Assembly: GCA_030704615.1 (NCBI GenBank)
Contig: CM060733.1
Location: 45,200,001 to 45,264,000, forward strand
From: Takakia lepidozioides
Taxonomy: Eukaryota > Streptophyta > Takakiopsida > Takakiales > Takakiaceae
Length of the DNA: 64,000 nucleotides
Reading direction: 5' to 3'
Shown: positions 10,000-22,098 of the stretch, piece after piece
Numbering within the stretch: position 1 is the stretch's first letter
Layout of the letters: each line of letters starts with the position of its first letter
Translations under genes and position numbers: made by a program
The notes under the pieces: generated by a model
What the model was told of the DNA's origin: nothing
Database searches by the model: none
What the model saw: only the letters and a program-made list of their open reading frames with translations

Positions 10000-12900
10000 G
10001 TTCTACAAATGTTCCTTGAGTGACGTTCCTTTTGATTTGAGCCTATGTTGTTCCCTAGCAAGAAAGGAAACTTGCTATATAGATGCTTGTAAGAATGGTT
10101 CTGGCCAGATGTACCACAGGGTTTTGTATTCACGGAAACAGGTTGGAGACTGCCCAATTCAAAGTAAAGTTGAAGGACAATCGATGCAGATGCCCATGCC
10201 CTTGCTTGCACCTTTTCTTTCTGTCTCTCCAAAAGTTGAATGAATGTTTCCCTCTTATTAGTAAATTCAAAAAATGCCCTGCATCACTGAGGGCTTTTTG
10301 TTTCACTAGTGAATTCCAGTTTTGTCTGTGTGCAATATGAGCATTCCATCACATGTGTTCTCTTAAAAGGAATGGCAAATGTGCTCACAATTTCATGGGC
10401 TTCCCCCACGTTTGACAAGCCCCCTCCCTAGAAAGCAACGTCCACCAAATGGCAGTGTTATGTGTATGTGGAGACTTCACATGACAAATTTGCCTGATTC
10501 GTGAGATCATTAAATTTCTGGTGAAAGGTGTTGCAGGAGGTCGTGGGGTCAGAGCATAAAATGCATCCACACTGATGATTCAGACTGGGATAACTGTATT
10601 TCAATGTTTCGTCATCCCCCACTGCCTTCCTCCGCCACCAAAACACCTATGAAATCAAAAGGGAAACTGGTATGAAGTGGCAGAAGCCACAATGACATCG
10701 GTTTAACTCCAGCATTAGAACAAGTTACTACATATCACCACCAATAATTCCGAGAAGCATTCTACATGCCTCATCCAGATAGACAAGAATTCATTAGAAT
10801 TACAACAATGGGACTCCTTTGACCTGAACCTTCACTTATTTCCCAATACACTCGGTAGGCTTAAAGCACAGAAAGCCTACAGCAACCTCACCAGAAAGGA
10901 GGTTGATCTGGCTTTCTACAGCTGCAATGCACGGGAGAAAAAGTTGATCCGGCGTGGAATAGGTGTATCCAGGGATAGTCCGGAAGCCAATGCCACGCTT
11001 GAGGTTACACTGCGTTGGTTTACCAGTAGTCCCCACGAGAACAACCCCCATCTTGGAAATGGTGAATGCGGTTTGCATCCCATACAATGACTGCTTGTCC
11101 AACAATATGCTGCTAAGAAGCCCGTCAGTCGTACGCTGCTATATTCTGAGGCTCACAAGCAGGTTCCGATAGCCGAGCCATTGTAGCCATGGCAGCAGCT
11201 GTGCCTACAATCCCACAAGCTTGCCACCTGAATGCTCTCGGCCAGGTAATTCGCGGTCCTGCGCACATTACATCCAAAGAGACCCTCAATCGAGTGTACG
11301 ACTTTGACAATTTTCCCAGGTGACTCAGCCCAAAAGAAGAAGCAATAAGGACAAGAGACGCCTCGACCCTCGAAAAACAAGAAGCTCCAGCAACTACAAC
11401 AAACTAGAAGGGAACCACCGCCGAACCATCTACCGTTAGACAGCTCGAAATGTAAAGAGGCCCAATGAAGAAGGAGACTGTGACGTGCAGCTCCCAGGAT
11501 TGCACTCACACTGTGACTTCACCTGCCGATCCCTACTTTCCACACCGCCACACAGAAATATCGTGCAAATTCACCTAAATCTACACAATGCCCGAAAGCA
11601 CCTGAAAACCTCCTCGCTAGGAATATGGAGAATAGTCATGAAGAGAGGAGTGGGAACGAACATGCACCATAGTGAATGGAGCAAAGAGGCCAAGCCACGA
11701 AGAAGCCTGCCACGCCCCCCGCCACCGCAAAAATACGCATCATGCGTGTGCAGGGGATGGCATCCTCCCGCATCAACTCCCCGCTCGATGCTCCCACCCT
11801 CTGCCTCAACGCCATCCCTGCTCGTGCCTTTCCCTCTCACACCTAGAACCCGAACAGGCACTTTGCAAACCCTAATCTGCCTTGCCTATGTATTTAGCCT
11901 TCCCCAGAATTCCTCACTGGGAAGAATTGGGTGCTGGATACACTCTTAGGCATAATCCAAGTTTCTGAGTACAGTTTAGTCTGCAGGAAGGCAAGGGCCA
12001 AGAGGTTGTCAATGTGCCATACTGTGCTTGTGCTCTCTCACACACAAATTGGCAATCCTCACATGCATGCTCATGAGATATGCTCTAACTGAAACCACTT
12101 GTCCAAATCTTGACTGGATTTCGTGTTGAGTTTGGGATCTCGTGTTTGGGATCCTGAGTAGCTGGAGTGGAGAATGCATTGACAACACGGATTTGAGTGT
12201 TTTACACAGGTCTTGTCAAGAAAACATACACATACTTCTAAAGATTCAAGGATGAAAGAATATGACTATATTGAAAGGAACTCTACTCCCAACCATAGAT
12301 TGATTCCCTCTCCCTTGAGCTCAATATATATATATATCTATTTGTTGTCTCCTACTCAGATATGTCTGCCCAGAGATGTCTATTGTCTATTCCCCCAAGA
12401 CTTATCTAATAGCTATTCTAAGCCACATTTATTCTAGGTATCTAGAATACCTAACTGGTGATCCAAAAGTTCATCTATCCTAATTCTACCAGGTCTGAAG
12501 TTGGTATTTCCGAGGTAATTGGGCAAGAGTTTGAGTTCTCAAAAGTCCGTCCTTCATTTGAGGACGAGCTTGTCATTGTGAAAGGCATTCTCTCACTCCC
12601 TTCTCGGCCCTCGAATCTCAGAAAGGAGAGTAGACTGGAGAGCCTGAATAGCAGGACACATCTCCCTCTTTAGCACCAAGAGGTGGAAAGGCTCCCCAGG
12701 CCAAGCAAAGATCATCTTCCTGGTATCCCCTCCTACATCTCTTCCAGGAATACATGCAGCTAACCTCAACAGTATCACAAAGTGTGAATTGGCAGTGAAG
12801 GCTACAAAACAGTTGATGTTTTTAGTGTTTTGAAGTTTTATGAGTACAAGGCTTTTGTCATCTAGCTAGAGAGTCTTGATTTGTGTATCAAAAGAATGAA

Positions 12901-13290
12901 AATTTTAATTTGAATATCTAATATGTTCTGTCTACAATAAACTAACTATTTATACATGTCACTTTCTAAAGAGCTGAAGAGCCAGCATAAGCCTAAGCTG
13001 TAGTCACATTTAAAAAGGAAGAGAGACAACTGAGGGCAGCATTAACAAGTAAAACGATGCTGGCACAACTTCCCCTTTGGTGTGTTAGGGCCACTGCGGG
13101 TGGGCGCATTTTAACAGCCATTTCTGCTTCCATGGGTGTATGACTGATAAAACTTCTACTCGAAACTGCTAAGTCCAACTGTTCGAGTTGCCAGACACAA
13201 GGCATGCTGCACAGTAACCTGTGAAGTGGAATATCACCTAACCAGGGCTATCGGCAGGAAGCTGAGGGAGAGGCTTAGTTAGGGAGCAAG
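10000..13290. other. No confident gene; short ORFs of unknown status
   Basis: Frames here are under 155 codons and overlap on both strands. The most protein-like is on the minus strand at 10836-11105, 89 codons including CIAAVESQINLLSGEVAVGF, but no family is recognised and no splice partners were found. A (TA)n run lies at about 12323-12337. The right end lies just downstream of the last exon of the next gene and may include its 3' UTR. Confidence 0.4.
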
Positions 13291-13298
13291 TGCCCCCG

Positions 13299-16200
13299 TT
13301 ATTTGGGTCTCTCTTCATCATTCGTTCTATGTTCATACAGTCGAGAACTTGACTCGGCCAAGCTTTTGGGGTCTAACTGCAACGGAGTGTGGGCAGGGTC
13401 GCAAGAGATGACCTGGCTCACAGGGGTCCAGCAGGGCGCCACATCCCTGGAGGTTGTGACTCTTCTTGATGCACCATTGGCATGAGCTGCGTGAAGAGAT
13501 CCTCCTAGCTCAGTGGCACTGTCATAGAGGTCAAGGTGGCCTGATGCCAACGTGGGTCCTCCTTGGCTAACCAGGTCCGGGCGGAAGCTCTGTAGTCAAA
13601 GGCAGTGAATTTCAAAGTCAGAAACTCTGCCATCTGTCTTTACTGGTAGAAAATACCACCCTGAACCCCACTGCCCCTCCCTCCCTGTGTCTTTGCTCGT
13701 CCCCTTCTTGAACAGGGGGACTGGCATGCAACCACAGCCATCTATGCCAGCTTAATGGCAAGGGTTTGAAGCAACCTGAGCAGTGATGTCCATACCAGCA
13801 GACACATCGACACTTAATTTACCTGGAACAATTTGGTCTGACCACTTCAGGTTGAGGATCACATAACCTGGTGGGTTGAAACCCAACAACCAGCTCCGGA
13901 GGACTGATACCCCATGGGAACTATCCCCGCCTTATGGGTTATATGTAGTCAACATCTACAGGAAACCGTCAATAAGTACATTCTCTTTCTCCCTACTGCC
14001 AATGGTCCTTCGATATCAGTTGCAGAGCAATCACAGCCATGAGCAAGGAGGCTACATTTGCGGTGCTGGACATTCATTGTGTTGGTAGGTGAATACATTA
14101 GCTGTGCTGCACTTGACAGAATGCCTTGTCATCAGACATCCAGCAACTGCACTTCCTGCGTACATCTGTCTACCTCACTCTTTCTGCCCACTACAGACAC
14201 AGACACGCATGTACTACTCCTTAGCATTCTCTTGACTCCAATATGAAAGCTATGGGACGAGAACACTTACAAGGACATGGGAGATATTGGTGGTGGCGGC
14301 TACAGCAGGGACCAAAGCTAACATAGGTCCAGTCTGTTGTGGTGGCAGATTGATATGCACCATGTTGTCCAGGACAGGCCCAACCAAACCCTTTTGATAT
14401 GCTCCACATCGGAGATTGATGGACTGTGCACTTACGTCACCAGACATTCTCATCCCATCTGCTCCCTCAATCTCCCTCACGTCTGAGACACTGGTGATGA
14501 AGCTTGGTGCTCTGCCTCTAGAGAGAATCGACTCTGAATGGACTGAGCAGGGGGATAACTTCCCAAAGGAAGATGTGAATGCTTCCCAAGATGATGACAT
14601 CCCAGAACTTGGGCATCTGAACAAGTTCAAGGGGGAGACCTCCTCTTGCCTCCCTGATAGTTGCGCGTCTGTCTGAGAAAGAAAATGAGTTCTTAAGCAA
14701 TCTGGCAATCGAGGGAAGCCTGCAGCCAAATGGGTGGCTGCTGTGGTCGGTGCTTGCACCAAATAACTCTTGTTTGGTATCGGTAAATTTAAAAGTGGAA
14801 TTTGTGAAATAGGGTCAGAAAAACTTGGTGAAAGATCAGATGTTCGGAAAGGGATAGGGGCTGTCACCAGCGGTGAGGAGGGTAACTGGACAGGTAAGAG
14901 ACTTAGTTCATGGACACCCAGAGAAGAGGGGGGCAAGACGGCAGGTGGAGGTCGGATGGAGAAAAACGGTGTCGCGGGAGGTATGAAGCTGGAATCGCTT
15001 AATGTTGTAGGTAAATAAGGAGGGGCATAGGTATACTGTAAAGCTGCAGTCCCCAGAGGGCATGGGCAATAGTAGGGTGACAAAAGCGAGGAGGTGGAGA
15101 GGGGTATATAGGAGGAGCCCGGGGGGAGGAAGGGGTTAGGGGATGGTTCACCTGCAAAGGAAGGAAAGGGAAAGAGGCTTTGAGGCAATGGAGCAATAGG
15201 TAGGCTACAACATCCATGTGTTACATCTGGACTCCAGTCAATCCTTTCCTGTCGAGTAACCTGGGGATCCGGTTGCAATGAAGTATAGAGGCCTGCACAA
15301 TGACTGGAACCTTTCATCTTTTCTTGACAGTGAGAGATCCGAGTGCTCCAGGAAGTATTCAGAGTACCTCCACTGGCCAGGCTGGTTGGTAAGTTGCAGC
15401 CATTGGTGCATCCATTGGAAAAGCTACAAGGACTGGAATGACTAGGCACCTTGCTGCAGAAAGAGTCATTCAACCGCCGCCGTTGTTTCTCCCTAGAGGA
15501 CCCAATAGACTGGCTCATGGAAGCTGCCGCAACTTTAGTAGACACATTTTTGAGCCCACCAGATCTTGCAATGAGACTTCCCTCGATCCATGCAGTGGAT
15601 TGGCTGTGTGCTGGAAGTTGCATTCGAGTGAACTGCGACGAGAGTGGACTAAGAGTGGTGACGCGAGAGGGAGGACTGTCGCAAAGAGAAGGGTTGGAGG
15701 AAGGGGAGGGAGATGATGAGGTGTTCCTTGGTGTCGTATTTGTTGAGCTTGTGGAAAGGGGCATGGGGACAGGCACAGATGATTGGCCAAGACCACTTTG
15801 GGAGGGAGATGTTGCCAGCAATGCAGAGCAAAGATAACTGGCAAAGGAGTCCAATCTTGACTCATGGATGCCCGTCAACTGTGCTAAGGTAGGGCGCCGT
15901 TTCAGTAGATCCTTCATCTGCACTTGCACAAAGGAAGATCATCAACCAAACTGGACAGACTGTACGCTAATGGTTGTCAGAAAACAACACTAGGTAGCCT
16001 CCTGCCAGAGGCACTAGAAAAATGAACAGAAACACATGGAGACAGTCTAAACTCCTCTCACCTTGTAAACCAATTCATCACCAACAGCCTTCGACTTTTC
16101 TGACTGCCAAAAGAACGTAAGCCTGTCACCGGGCAGCTTGAGCATGAATGACCGCCCCGAAGCATCAGCTGTAAGCTCCTCCAAAAGCACACTACCATTT

Positions 16201-18739
16201 TCTGTGCTTGAGCTGATCACTGCAATCCGCTCCATGATGCCAGAATCTCCAATGAAAGATATCCGCATCTCAGAGCAAGGCAGAAGAGTTAAACTCAAAT
16301 AGCCCCTGCTTCACACCAAGACCAGTCCTCATTAGATTTTCTTTTTGCAAATGTAGAACAGCAAGTCCAGTTCAAGACACTAGGAGCAAACGACAAAAAG
16401 GATAGATGAAACTCCCCAGAATCAACCCCCTGATTGTGCATATTAGCAGTCCCAACAGGATTCACTCGTGTTAACAACTGAGCATCCTCGAGTTGACCAA
16501 TCCCCGGCACAGATTGATAGAGGGCTGCGCGCTGAGTCAAATGGGATCCTGGAGACTTTCTTCCTCTTGTTTGTCTCGAATCTCTGGTTGTTGAGTGGTT
16601 ATGTGCCCACTAGGAATGTGGTAGACTACATCGCTCAACAATAATTCAGTAAAGAAATATCTCGATTTCATTGCGGTTATCCACACTGGCGTACTTTAAC
16701 AACACATTATTAATCATACAAAATGTGTTTTTAAGTTTGAATGCATAATTATGCAACTGCCGAAAATGTGTAAACTTACAATTAGTAAGTCTTCTGACTT
16801 AGTTTGTGTAACCAACCAACCCAAAAAAATCCACACTCTGATTTTGAAAACTGCAGACCTAATCAGTATAACGGGAGTGCCGCATCTTCTTGCAGCAGAA
16901 TCTGCTGCAGCCTCTCACAGATTCAGAACAGGTATTCAGTCTGGCCATCATGGAATAGGTGGACTACTCCAGGCATTAAAACAACAGAAAAAGATGCACA
17001 TTTCTTGATGCCTTCTTTTTAAGCAACTCTGCACATTCATCACAACCACAGGACCATAATATCTCCACCCTGTTACAATGAGAATGGTGAATGAAAACCT
17101 ATTCCATGTGGTTTCTGGGGGCTCTTTCGATTAAAAGAGTTCTTAAAAATAACGGCCTTGTCTCTTTAAATTTCCCACCATGTGGAAGATCTTCCAGGGA
17201 AGGACCTCTGAGAATCCAAATGCAATTGTCACCCTGTTCCAGTATCAAATACTGATGGAAGTATAGATGTCACTTAAGGCATTCAGAACATATGAGCATG
17301 GCACGTTATGGTTCTCTCCAACCAGCCAGAGCAGTAGCAGCCACAAAGGAGGTGGCACCCAATAAAAAACTGAGTAGGAGGGGAGTTGCAGGGAGTGGGG
17401 GGCACACCTTGTGGTAGTGGGCCGCAGATGATGGCCATGTCGCAGTACCTTCCCCACTCGCAGAGACACAAGAGGGGCACAAAGGCAGCGTGCAAGCAAT
17501 GCGAGTTCCCGTGCTTTGAAGTGCTGCCAACCAAGCCACAAAAGCAGGCAGATTCAGTCACTCCTGTCTTGCCCCCTGATTAAAGCTTCCCTCTACATTG
17601 CAGGGGGCGCATAAGGTAGATGCCATCACATATCTGAGTGATTCCTCAAACCCTGACTCAACTGGTTATTAACAAGCTCCAATACCTCATCCACAAAACC
17701 AAACCTCTGGAAGCCCTTCAGCAGGATGCACCTAGAAACCGTTTCCAGGTCCTAGGGTGCTCGGCAGTCACCGTCACGAAGAAACCCGATCAGATTACGA
17801 TTAAGCTCACACAGTATCCATGGACCTCTAGGTAACATCGGACGCATCCTCGTAAAGGGAAACAACCTGGCCCAGATGTGCGAGAAGGCGGCCATCAGCT
17901 CCGAAGCACGATACATTCCATCGCAGTAGTGGCCGCAGACGCTCATCTGCACGACAAGCCCCCATCACTTGCAACTCCAACGCTTGCAACCATTGCAAGG
18001 CTCCCTCATCAGTGTCCCCCCGCTGTACAAATCGATGCACCTCGTCTCTGCCTGTGAGAATGTCGCCAACAACAGTGGCTGCTACCCCATTCCGGTCTGT
18101 CCGAACCTGCTGACGCGGGCTTCTTACATCAACTACTCTTGTGCTCCCTGCTCTTCCCATAGAGGACAAGCTACAGAGATGGGATCGTAGGGATTGCTCG
18201 CGCTCAGCATTGGTAGGAGTCACCGCATGTGGTAATCCGAATTCGTGCCTGGGACCCTTGGATGGTATTGATGAGTTTGAAGGAGCAGTTTCAGCTGTCG
18301 AAGCCGCCGACACAGTAGCAAGGGGGTCGTCAACTAAGGGGGAGGCTGGCCCTTGCGGAGCCACTATACTACTCTGAGGAGTAGGCACCCCGCCTCCAAG
18401 TTGCCTCTTCCAAGAACTTCTATGGTTTCCTAGCTGGGATTCTTCGAAATTGTTACTAAAACTGCAACCTGCTGCAAGTCCCGACGACGAACCTGCATGT
18501 GCCGCCCTCGTCTCCGGCATGGTAACCATATGTTCAAGTCTGAGGCCGGCCTCGTCTGATTCCGATTCCTGGGATACAGCATCCAAAGATCTTAATAAAG
18601 CACCGGAAGAGCCAGCCCTTGCTTCATATTGTGGCGCCGTTTGCATAGCAATACGTTCTTCACTAGAGTCTGTAATATCAGATACATTCTCAGACAATCC
18701 TGTCTCACCTTCACCTCGAGAGGCTTCCGATGATATCAT
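13299..18739 (-). CDS. Conserved plant protein of unknown function, five exons, about 1056 residues
   Basis: Exons in gene order: 18739-17867, 17523-17408, 16305-16062, 15917-14271, 13589-13299. All introns are GT-AG, phases join without a shift, and the frame ends with TAA. The start chosen is the first in-frame ATG (18737-18739), after an upstream in-frame stop. The N-terminal 220 residues are Ser/Glu-rich and disordered. A conserved core follows: LQALELQVMGACRADERL, then LLARCLCAPLVSLRVGKV, SLTLLPCSEMRISFIGD, GRSFMLKLPGDRLTFFW and MKDLLKRRPTLAQLTGI. This order matches a protein I recognise as widespread in land plants but for which I know no function. The GRSFMLKLP..LTFFWQSEKSK strand pattern weakly recalls the Pru domain of the proteasome ubiquitin receptor Rpn13; that is a guess. 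The remaining 550 residues are Ser/Pro-rich and disordered. The last exon is supported by a GTAAGT donor at 14270-14265 and a matching phase. Confidence 0.8.
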
Positions 18740-18935
18740 TATCAATGGTCGGCCGTGCTTGAATGCAAACAATTACATGAACTGGGAACTAAAAACACTA
18801 ATGTGGCCCGGCACCAACACAACGGCGCCCTCAGAAAGTGATGCACTGCTCACAAAGAGAACTCTTCGCCACCCTCACTACCAGAACTAGGGGAATAGCT
18901 TGAGCCACACTAAAGCATCGGGGAATAAAGAGACA

Positions 18936-18957
18936 CAGAGAGAGAGAGAGAGAGAGA
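18936..18957. repeat. (AG)n microsatellite
   Basis: A run of alternating A and G about 20 bases long, upstream of the minus-strand conserved gene. It may lie in that gene's 5' UTR or promoter. Confidence 0.85.
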
Positions 18958-19439
18958 TTGAGCACAAGGCGGGAAAAGTAATTACAACAACAGCAAAACC
19001 GAATCCAATAAGCGAATCGAGTGCCACAGAATAGTACACAGTTGCAGATGCAACGATCACAAGTGTATGATGGACAAATGATGATTAGTACAGGCGAGAT
19101 TTAGAGTTAACATGACCGAAACAACCAAACTTCCCAAAGAATGAGCACAATCTCGCAATCTGAAGATAAGCTCCTACCTTCTTCTGCTCTCAAATCTACT
19201 CACATCCGTCATAGTCTAAGGAGCGGGAGCGCTCCTTCACATATCCTCCAAAGCAGAGCGGTGAACCTAAAAGTACCTACCTACAAAAGGGACCGCCTGC
19301 AGAACAAGTCCTAGTCTCTACTCATGAGGGATCCGTCCCAAGACATCTCCTAGGTGCCAGAGAGTACGCATATTCCACCACACAATTCCACACAGACAAC
19401 GACCGAAACCTAATCTGGCGTCGACACTAAAAGCTTCCT

Positions 19440-20110
19440 AAGCGATCCACCGCTTTACTGCGCAGGACCGTCCTGTGCAACCTCGGATGCCGGCAACCAC
19501 CGCACCGCAGCGAGCGAGCGCAGGATCGTTGCCGAGCGAAGGAGACAGGGAATACATGAAGCGGTTATGCCATGCATGCCATGCCCGCAGCCATGGCCGC
19601 CATGCATGCATGGCGGGGGCAGCGGGCAGTAGCAGTTACTAACCGTGTGGGCCCCTGCCGGCCCCGCCACGCGGCGAACTCTGAACTGTCAAAGCAGGGG
19701 CAGTCCCGAACGTCGCGGCGCGCGGGGAGGGATAGCGGGCCCGGCCGCGCGTTGTGGATATCACGGGCCACGTGGGACCGGCCGGTTTTCTGGTCTGACA
19801 CGGGCGGGGCCCATGGTACGGCCAACGGGGGCGTGGGAAGGTGGCGCGTGGCGGGATCTGAATCTCCGATTCTGTTCCACTTGCGTGGTTGATAGACAGC
19901 TTGTGTGCGGGTGGTGCGGTCCCGGGCTCGAATCCGCAAGACCCGCTCTGAAAGTGCAGAGGGGCACCCACCCGGGGACCGGTGGCAGGAATGTGGGCCC
20001 CACTGGCCGAGGCGGTTGGCGTTTAGTGGCCACTGATCCGACCGTCGAACAGAGATCGACGGTCGAGCTTACTAAGCCTGGCACGTGGTTGTTCCTAATC
20101 CGCCGATGAT
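19440..20110. other. GC-rich, CpG-rich spacer with small palindromes
   Basis: The base composition jumps well above the surroundings, and CpG is frequent. Open frames exist on both strands at once, a composition effect that does not indicate coding. It contains the palindromic ATGC-rich block around 19565-19615 (CCATGCATGC repeats) and a hairpin at about 20040-20064 (GACCGTCGA...TCGACGGTC). It lies upstream of the minus-strand gene and may be a CpG-island-like promoter flank or an unidentified repeat. Confidence 0.5.
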
Positions 20111-20119
20111 TTCGATCCG

Positions 20120-20420
20120 AGGGTCGATGGGGGACCAGTGTTGGAGGGGTATACTGAGGGAAGGTATGAGCAAGGGTATGGGACCATACGACCATACGAC
20201 CATAGCCATACTATGGGTATGAGGGCAGGATACCAGACCGGGCAGGTAAGCATGGGGAAATACCCCGGGGAGACAGTATGGGGGGCAGTACGCAAAAAAC
20301 CTAATCTCAAACAGGCTATATTGATACCTACCATACCAGACCGGGCAAGAAAAACATTGATATACTGTACATACCAGACTGATACATACCAAAATAAATA
20401 CCTCTTTCCATACTAGTACC
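20120..20420. repeat. Degenerate repeats based on CATAC and ATACCAGAC
   Basis: Tandem CCATACGA units occur at about 20180-20215. Three spaced copies of ATACCAGACxGG or close variants lie around 20229, 20335 and 20373. No gene is visible. The region from 20420 to 22098 also holds no supported coding sequence. Confidence 0.55.
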
Positions 20421-22098
20421 TGCCACGTATCAAGAAGATCCATGATACCAGTCCAACACTGGGATTGACCCGCATCATCGTATATGGCATATGGCTATGG
20501 GCATGCACATGCAGACAAACGGATGCATGAATGGATAGCATGTGTGGACTGGGTCGTGATGGTGGGAGGATGTGCCAATACATTAGGCTGGATGAGGACA
20601 GATGGATGCAAGTAGAGAGAGGTGGATGAATGACGAGCGTATAGACAAGAGTATCTGTGTTGTAGTCTCGCTGTGAATAAGTTATTAGTCTCGCTTGCTG
20701 TGTTTCGTTGTTCCTTTCTGCATGCGGCGATGGAGGACGTGCGGTGCGCAAGTGAATGAAGCTGTGCTGCAACAGGGAAGGGGTCCACAGAATGACGCCA
20801 TGCATGCAAGAAGGTTATGAAGAAAAAGCAAGTGCAGGACGAGCATTGATGACAGTGTAGTGATGATCATTCTTTCGAAACTTGACTTGCTTTCACTGTC
20901 TGCGCTCACCCGCTCCGTGCCAATTGGGGATGGCCTCCTCCTGGATCATCCGTCTGTGCGTGGGCTTCCTCGCTTCGTCCTCTGCACTGGGCCGCAATCG
21001 GCGTGACGCTGTTTGAGGCAAATCTCCGATGCAATGCGCTTCGGGGAATCTCGTACAAACAGTACAACTGGCACCTTTTTTCGAAAACCGGGGCGGGCAT
21101 GTGAGCCATGGCTGCCATGTACTTCAGTTTGAAAACTAACTTACTCTTTCGTGTTTAGAGCCCGGGGCCACTGATGGCACCAACTGAGCTGCTTCCTTTT
21201 CTGTTGATTTGGTATGGTTAGATGGGGCACACCAGGAAAGGTCGGCAGCTTCTGGCAGACATTCTTGAACTGCCCTTTTGGCCTGTGGACCCACACAAGA
21301 TTGAAACCTTACCAAGGTGCTGATGGCAGGTAAGCAATAGTGCCACCACGTGATCCAGCATGTCCTCCAAGGTTTAGGGTGTGTTCTATACTTTCCATTT
21401 AGGAACATGATCTGCTCTGTTGTTCCTCCAGATCTGATGGACGAGCTCTCAGTGAGTTTATCTTATTCCCTTGGATAGACAGGATAAAGTGCTTGGCGAG
21501 CCTCTGTTTCCAGCCTGCGAAGAAAGCATACACAGTTACTTAATTTCCTGTGAGAAGCATTAGTATGTTGTGCTCCGCTAATCATTCAGCTCTAGGGAGG
21601 CTGCTTGAATTAGCTTGGAAATACCCCTTCACCACCCACAAAAAACCCTTGAAATCAGAATCAATCCCGATTTATCTCTGGGCTTCACATGGGCACAAGC
21701 TTGAGTTACCCTACCATTCTAGTTGTGATTGTGATCGTAGTAACCCCTGCCATTTTCTGCATTGGGTCCAGAACCTTCTAGAACAAATGGAACAATTAGC
21801 AGAATTTCATACCCTACAATGCTCACTTCACAGTAAATGTTGCCTCCTCACTAACTCGCTCAGTAGGAACCTTTCCTAGAAAGAGTGTGGATGCTTGCGG
21901 TGACCAAAAACCATCATGGGAAATTGGCATCCTAAGGGACAAAGGTTGTGTGGAGAAAGGATTGATGGCAGTGACCCCTCCCATCAGCGGCAAGCAGTGG
22001 TGAAAGCTGTCTTTCCATGGGAGCACTGTAGAAGCATGTCTCTCTTCCAAACGATGCCAAACAACAAATACAGTTGTCTCGTCCACTCTTTCTCTCTA
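20421..22098. other. No supported gene; 3' flank of OST48
   Basis: Only scattered short frames. The right end, next to the stop codon at 22099, should contain the 3' UTR of the minus-strand OST48 gene. I see no other feature. Confidence 0.45.

Noticed and set aside
14250-15929. A 559-codon ORF as a single-exon gene
   Set aside because: It starts in the middle of a conserved block, has an acceptor at its start and a GTAAGT donor before its stop. It is exon 4 of a larger gene.
19565-20195. Several ORFs of 100 to 150 codons on both strands
   Set aside because: They coincide with a GC-rich stretch where stops are rare. Arg/Pro/Gly-rich text shows no domain and all frames are open at once.
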